Source of the DNA: Candidatus Accumulibacter regalis | Lineage (GTDB): Bacteria > Pseudomonadota > Gammaproteobacteria > Burkholderiales > Rhodocyclaceae | Length of the DNA: 37,199 nt | Direction: 5' to 3' | Assembly (NCBI GenBank): GCA_000585075.1 | Contig: JEMY01000057.1 | Coordinates: 70,081 to 107,279 of the forward strand | In this document: one piece after another, positions 32,666 through 37,199 of the stretch | How positions within the stretch are numbered: the stretch's first letter is position 1 | Layout: each line of letters begins with the position of its first letter | Notes under the pieces: model-generated | What the model was told of the DNA's origin: nothing | The model's database searches: none | The model's input: only the letters and a program-made list of their open reading frames with translations | Program-made: the position numbers and the translations under genes

Positions 32666-32728
32666 AGTATCCGCTGGCTGAGAAACTGCCGTCATGCACC
32701 AAGAACGTAAACCCGGAGGTTCCCGGCG

Positions 32729-33178
32729 ATGACGCTCAAAGCGCGCATCAATGAAGACGTCAAGGCAGCCATGCGTGCCCGCAACGCGAAGACACTCGGC
32801 ACCTTGCGTCTGCTGCTGGCAGCAATCAAGCAGAGGGAGGTCGACGAGCGCGTAGTGCTTGACGATGCAGCGGTCGTCGCGGTCATCGGCAAGATGCTCA
32901 AGCAACGCCGGGATTCGATTTCCCAGTATGCCGCGGCCGGCCGAAACGACCTCGCCGACGCCGAGCAATTCGAGTCCGAACTCCTCAGCGCCTACCTCCC
33001 CGCAGCTTTGCCGACGGAGGCGCTTGTCGCCGCCATTTGCGAGGCCATTGCAAGCACCGGCGCCGGCAGCCCTGCCGACATGGGCAAGGTGATGGCCGAG
33101 CTGCGGCCCAGGCTGAACGGGCGCGCCGACATGGGCGAGGTTTCGCGGCTCGTGAAAGCGCGCCTGGCTGGCACCTGA
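32729..33178 (+). CDS. GatB/YqeY domain protein
   Basis: 149 residues, MTLKARINEDVKAAMRARNA with TLGTLRLLLAAIKQREVDER, the standard start of YqeY proteins; the C-terminal half (GSPADMGKVMAELRPRLNG, ADMGEVSRLVKARL) matches the tRNA-binding tail domain found on GatB. Stand-alone YqeY proteins are placed between rpsU and dnaG in many beta- and gammaproteobacteria; the role is unproven, possibly tRNA-related. A GGAGG ribosome site lies 9 bases before the ATG. Confidence 0.92.
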   Translation: MTLKARINEDVKAAMRARNAKTLGTLRLLLAAIKQREVDERVVLDDAAVVAVIGKMLKQRRDSISQYAAAGRNDLADAEQFESELLSAYLPAALPTEALVAAICEAIASTGAGSPADMGKVMAELRPRLNGRADMGEVSRLVKARLAGT

Positions 33179-33223
33179 GTTCCTGCGCCACGACTGCCAA
33201 CGGCCGCCCGCGGTGAATCCCGG

Positions 33224-34972
33224 ATGATCCCGGACTCGTTCATTCAGGATCTGCTGCACCGTGTCGACCTCGTCGACCTGATCGACAACTACGTGCCGCT
33301 AAAGAAGACAGGCGCCAACTTCGCGGCATGCTGCCCGTTCCACGGCGAGAAATCCCCATCGTTCACGGTCAGCCCGAGCAAGCAGTTCTACCATTGTTTC
33401 GGCTGTGGCGCACATGGCAATGCCATCGGATTTCTCATGGCCTACACCGGCGCCGGCTTCGTCGAAACGATCAAGGAACTCGCCAGCAGCTGTGGATTGC
33501 AACTTCCCGACGAAAAGGGACACGCCGGGCATAGCGGTGGTCCACGCCCGCAGGCGCTCGCCGAGCGCATGGCGCAAGCGGCAAAGTTTTATTACGGGCA
33601 GCTCAAGCGCTCCGAGAACGCAGTCCGTTACCTCAAGGAACGCGGCGTCAGCGGCGAACTGGCCCGCCGCTTCGGCATTGGCTATGCGCCCGCGGGAGGG
33701 AAGAGCCTGGCCACCGCCTTCGATGATTACGACAGCGCCGAGTTGCAACTCGCGGGGCTGGTCATAAAGAACGACGAGGGCCGCCTCTACGACCGTTTTC
33801 GGGACCGGATCATGTTTCCGATTGCCAACCAGAAGGGCGAGGTGATCGCCTTTGGCGGTCGGGTTCTTGGCGCCGGCGAACCAAAATACCTGAACTCTCC
33901 CGAGACTCCGCTGTTCGAGAAAGGCCGTGAGCTGTTCGGCCTGCCGCAGGCACGCACGGCCATACGCGCGACCGACACGGTGATTGTCGTCGAAGGCTAC
34001 ATGGATGTCATTGCCCTCGCCGAGCACGGAATTGGCAATGCCGTCGCCACGCTGGGCACTGCGACTACGGTCATCCACGTGCAGAAGCTGCTGCGCCAGG
34101 CTGACCGCGTGGTGTTTTGCTTTGACGGCGATGCGGCCGGCCGCAAAGCGGCGTGGCGCGCGCTGGAGAACAGCCTGGAAGTGCTCAGCGAGCAAAAAAG
34201 TATCGGCTTCGTCCTTCTGCCGGAAGGAGACGATCCCGACAGCCTGGTACGCAAGCGCGGTGAGCAAGCGTTTCAGCGAATGATCGTCGAGGCCACGCCG
34301 CTTTCCGACTTCCTTTTGCGCGAGCTGAGCAGACACTGCGACCTGGGCAGCGCGGAAGGGCGAGCCCGACTGGTCGCCGACGCCAAGCCCCTGCTTGGCC
34401 GGATGTTGTCACCCCTATTGAGGCTGCAACTCGTCAAACGCCTCGCGCAGATCAGCGGCTTCTCGCAAGCCGAGATAGAACGTCTGTGTTCCCTGCGAGC
34501 ACTCGCCAGGCCAGCACCGGCCCGCGCGTCACGCCAGGCGCCCTCACTGTTGCGACCCTTGCTGCGCCTCCTGCTCCAGAAGCCTGCTCTGGCCGCGCGC
34601 TTGCCCCTCGAACTGCTCCCCGAGCGCTCGCCTGAAGCGCACGCCATTCGCCTGCTCTGCGCGACGATTACCGCCGTCGGCACGCAGCCACTCGCCTATC
34701 CGGCCCTGCTCGAAAAGCTGCGCGGCAGCGAGGACGAAACGCTGCTGCACGAAGCGGCGGCTGAACTAATGCGGGAGCCTTTTGCCGAAGACGAGATCGA
34801 CAGCGAATTCGACGGTGCGCTCGCCCAGCTGCTGGAAGGTGAGCACAAACGGGCCTTCGCGCGACTGCAGGACAAGATCCAGAAGCTTGGCGTCGCTGGG
34901 CTGTCGAACGAGGAAAAGCAGCAGTACCTGCAAGCGCTCAGCGCGCGCAGCAGAGGCAGCCAGGCTGTCTAA
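33224..34972 (+). CDS. dnaG: DNA primase
   Basis: 582 residues. The zinc-binding domain has Cys37, His40, Cys58 and Cys61 (CPFHGEKSPSF ... CFGCGAHG). The primase core contains RFGIGYAP, then RDRIMFPI and FGGRVLG near 200-220; the TOPRIM part has VVEGYMDVIAL with Glu257 as the catalytic acid and FDGDAAGRKAAWRALE. The C-terminal about 140 residues form the DnaB helicase interaction domain, ending EKQQYLQAL. It makes RNA primers for replication forks. It begins 46 bases after the YqeY gene, no clear promoter in between, so it is probably read from upstream. Length is typical. Confidence 0.96.
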   Translation: MIPDSFIQDLLHRVDLVDLIDNYVPLKKTGANFAACCPFHGEKSPSFTVSPSKQFYHCFGCGAHGNAIGFLMAYTGAGFVETIKELASSCGLQLPDEKGHAGHSGGPRPQALAERMAQAAKFYYGQLKRSENAVRYLKERGVSGELARRFGIGYAPAGGKSLATAFDDYDSAELQLAGLVIKNDEGRLYDRFRDRIMFPIANQKGEVIAFGGRVLGAGEPKYLNSPETPLFEKGRELFGLPQARTAIRATDTVIVVEGYMDVIALAEHGIGNAVATLGTATTVIHVQKLLRQADRVVFCFDGDAAGRKAAWRALENSLEVLSEQKSIGFVLLPEGDDPDSLVRKRGEQAFQRMIVEATPLSDFLLRELSRHCDLGSAEGRARLVADAKPLLGRMLSPLLRLQLVKRLAQISGFSQAEIERLCSLRALARPAPARASRQAPSLLRPLLRLLLQKPALAARLPLELLPERSPEAHAIRLLCATITAVGTQPLAYPALLEKLRGSEDETLLHEAAAELMREPFAEDEIDSEFDGALAQLLEGEHKRAFARLQDKIQKLGVAGLSNEEKQQYLQALSARSRGSQAV

Positions 34973-35024
34973 GATATGATAGAATTTAGAGTTTTTCCAG
35001 TATAACGCTATCCGGGAATTGGTC
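34973..35024 (+). promoter_or_regulatory. AT-rich spacer before rpoD, possible internal promoter
   Basis: The 52 bases between dnaG and rpoD are unusually AT-rich for this window and include TATGAT (34975-34980) and TATAAC (35001-35006), either of which could be a -10. No good -35 is found at the right distance for either, so this is weak. An internal rpoD promoter would agree with independent control of the sigma factor known elsewhere. Confidence 0.3.
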
Positions 35025-36998
<1,974 letters not shown>

Positions 36999-37018
36999 GA
37001 CACTTCGGCGCGAGCGAT

Positions 37019-37040
37019 GAAGGGGGCTTCGGCCCCCTTC
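37019..37040 (+). terminator. Terminator of the rpoD operon
   Basis: GAAGGGGGC (37019-37027) and GCCCCCTTC (37032-37040) form a perfect 9-bp stem around a stable TTCG tetraloop, 20 bases after the rpoD stop. The following T-run is poor (GTGCGTTTG), so efficiency may depend on the stem. Confidence 0.75.
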
Positions 37041-37162
37041 GTGCGTTTGCGGCCTGCCCGTCCCCCGACGAGGAGGGCCTTCTTGCCGTAAACCGCCGGC
37101 GACGGTCAGCGCTTCGAGGCCCCCGTGCGTTAGTTGCGGGTAACGATAATCAAAGGTCTCGA

Positions 37163-37199
37163 ATGAAATTGACACGCTTCGCTTGCGCAGCACTTCTCG
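37163..37199 (+). CDS. Start of a gene with signal-peptide-like N-terminus (partial)
   Basis: An ATG with AAAGG about 7 bases upstream opens MKLTRFACAALL and runs off the window end. Basic residues followed by a hydrophobic run suggest the beginning of an exported protein, but only 12 codons are visible, so function cannot be inferred and even its reality is tentative. The 122 bases between the rpoD terminator and this start show no recognisable feature. Confidence 0.4.
   Translation, partial: MKLTRFACAALL

Overview
The window is GC-rich, gene-dense chromosomal DNA from a proteobacterium. The block rpsU - yqeY/GatB-like - dnaG - rpoD at the right end, a full-length GlnD, and the alpha-E / permuted ATP-grasp / transglutaminase gene set point to a betaproteobacterium, plausibly Rhodocyclales (Accumulibacter-like). 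The family-level placement is inference from gene content and codon style; no rRNA is present to prove it. I see no tRNA, rRNA, insertion sequence, prophage or CRISPR array.

Left part (1-10000). A truncated c-type cytochrome gene and two paralogous membrane-anchored di-heme cytochromes form a plus-strand operon (1-3580). Convergent to it lies a minus-strand set (6566 to 3590): a TIR-domain protein with one membrane segment, an OmpA-like lipoprotein translationally coupled to it by an ATGA overlap, and a lytic transglycosylase. This is the most unusual gene association here: a cytosolic TIR domain tied to periplasmic and cell-wall proteins. Then come small housekeeping or unknown genes on the plus strand: an FmdB zinc ribbon, an HDOD protein, YccF, a 52-residue cysteine-rich miniprotein, an unknown 168-residue protein and a DUF1330 protein.

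Middle (10087-27796). An SbcD-like nuclease and an SbcC/YhaN-like ATPase overlap by GTGA. After a UPF0145 gene there are two versions of the alpha-E / circularly permuted ATP-grasp ligase module. One is split into two minus-strand genes (16932 to 14566). The other is a single fused plus-strand gene (24246-26804) flanked by two transglutaminase-fold proteins. A secreted heme protein (DUF3365) and glnD sit between the two versions. The module is thought to make or cleave peptide/amide bonds in an uncharacterised pathway; its usual proteasome-like partner Anbu is not in this window.

Right part (27845-37199). Three CNNM/CorC-type (DUF21-CBS-CorC_HlyC) membrane proteins lie together, two in a minus-strand operon and one divergent, with a hairpin-rich 444-base gap between them. 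Then comes the macromolecular synthesis operon: rpsU with its own promoter and a terminator behind it, a YqeY-like gene, dnaG, and rpoD with a strong terminator. The last 37 bases begin another gene with a signal-peptide-like start.
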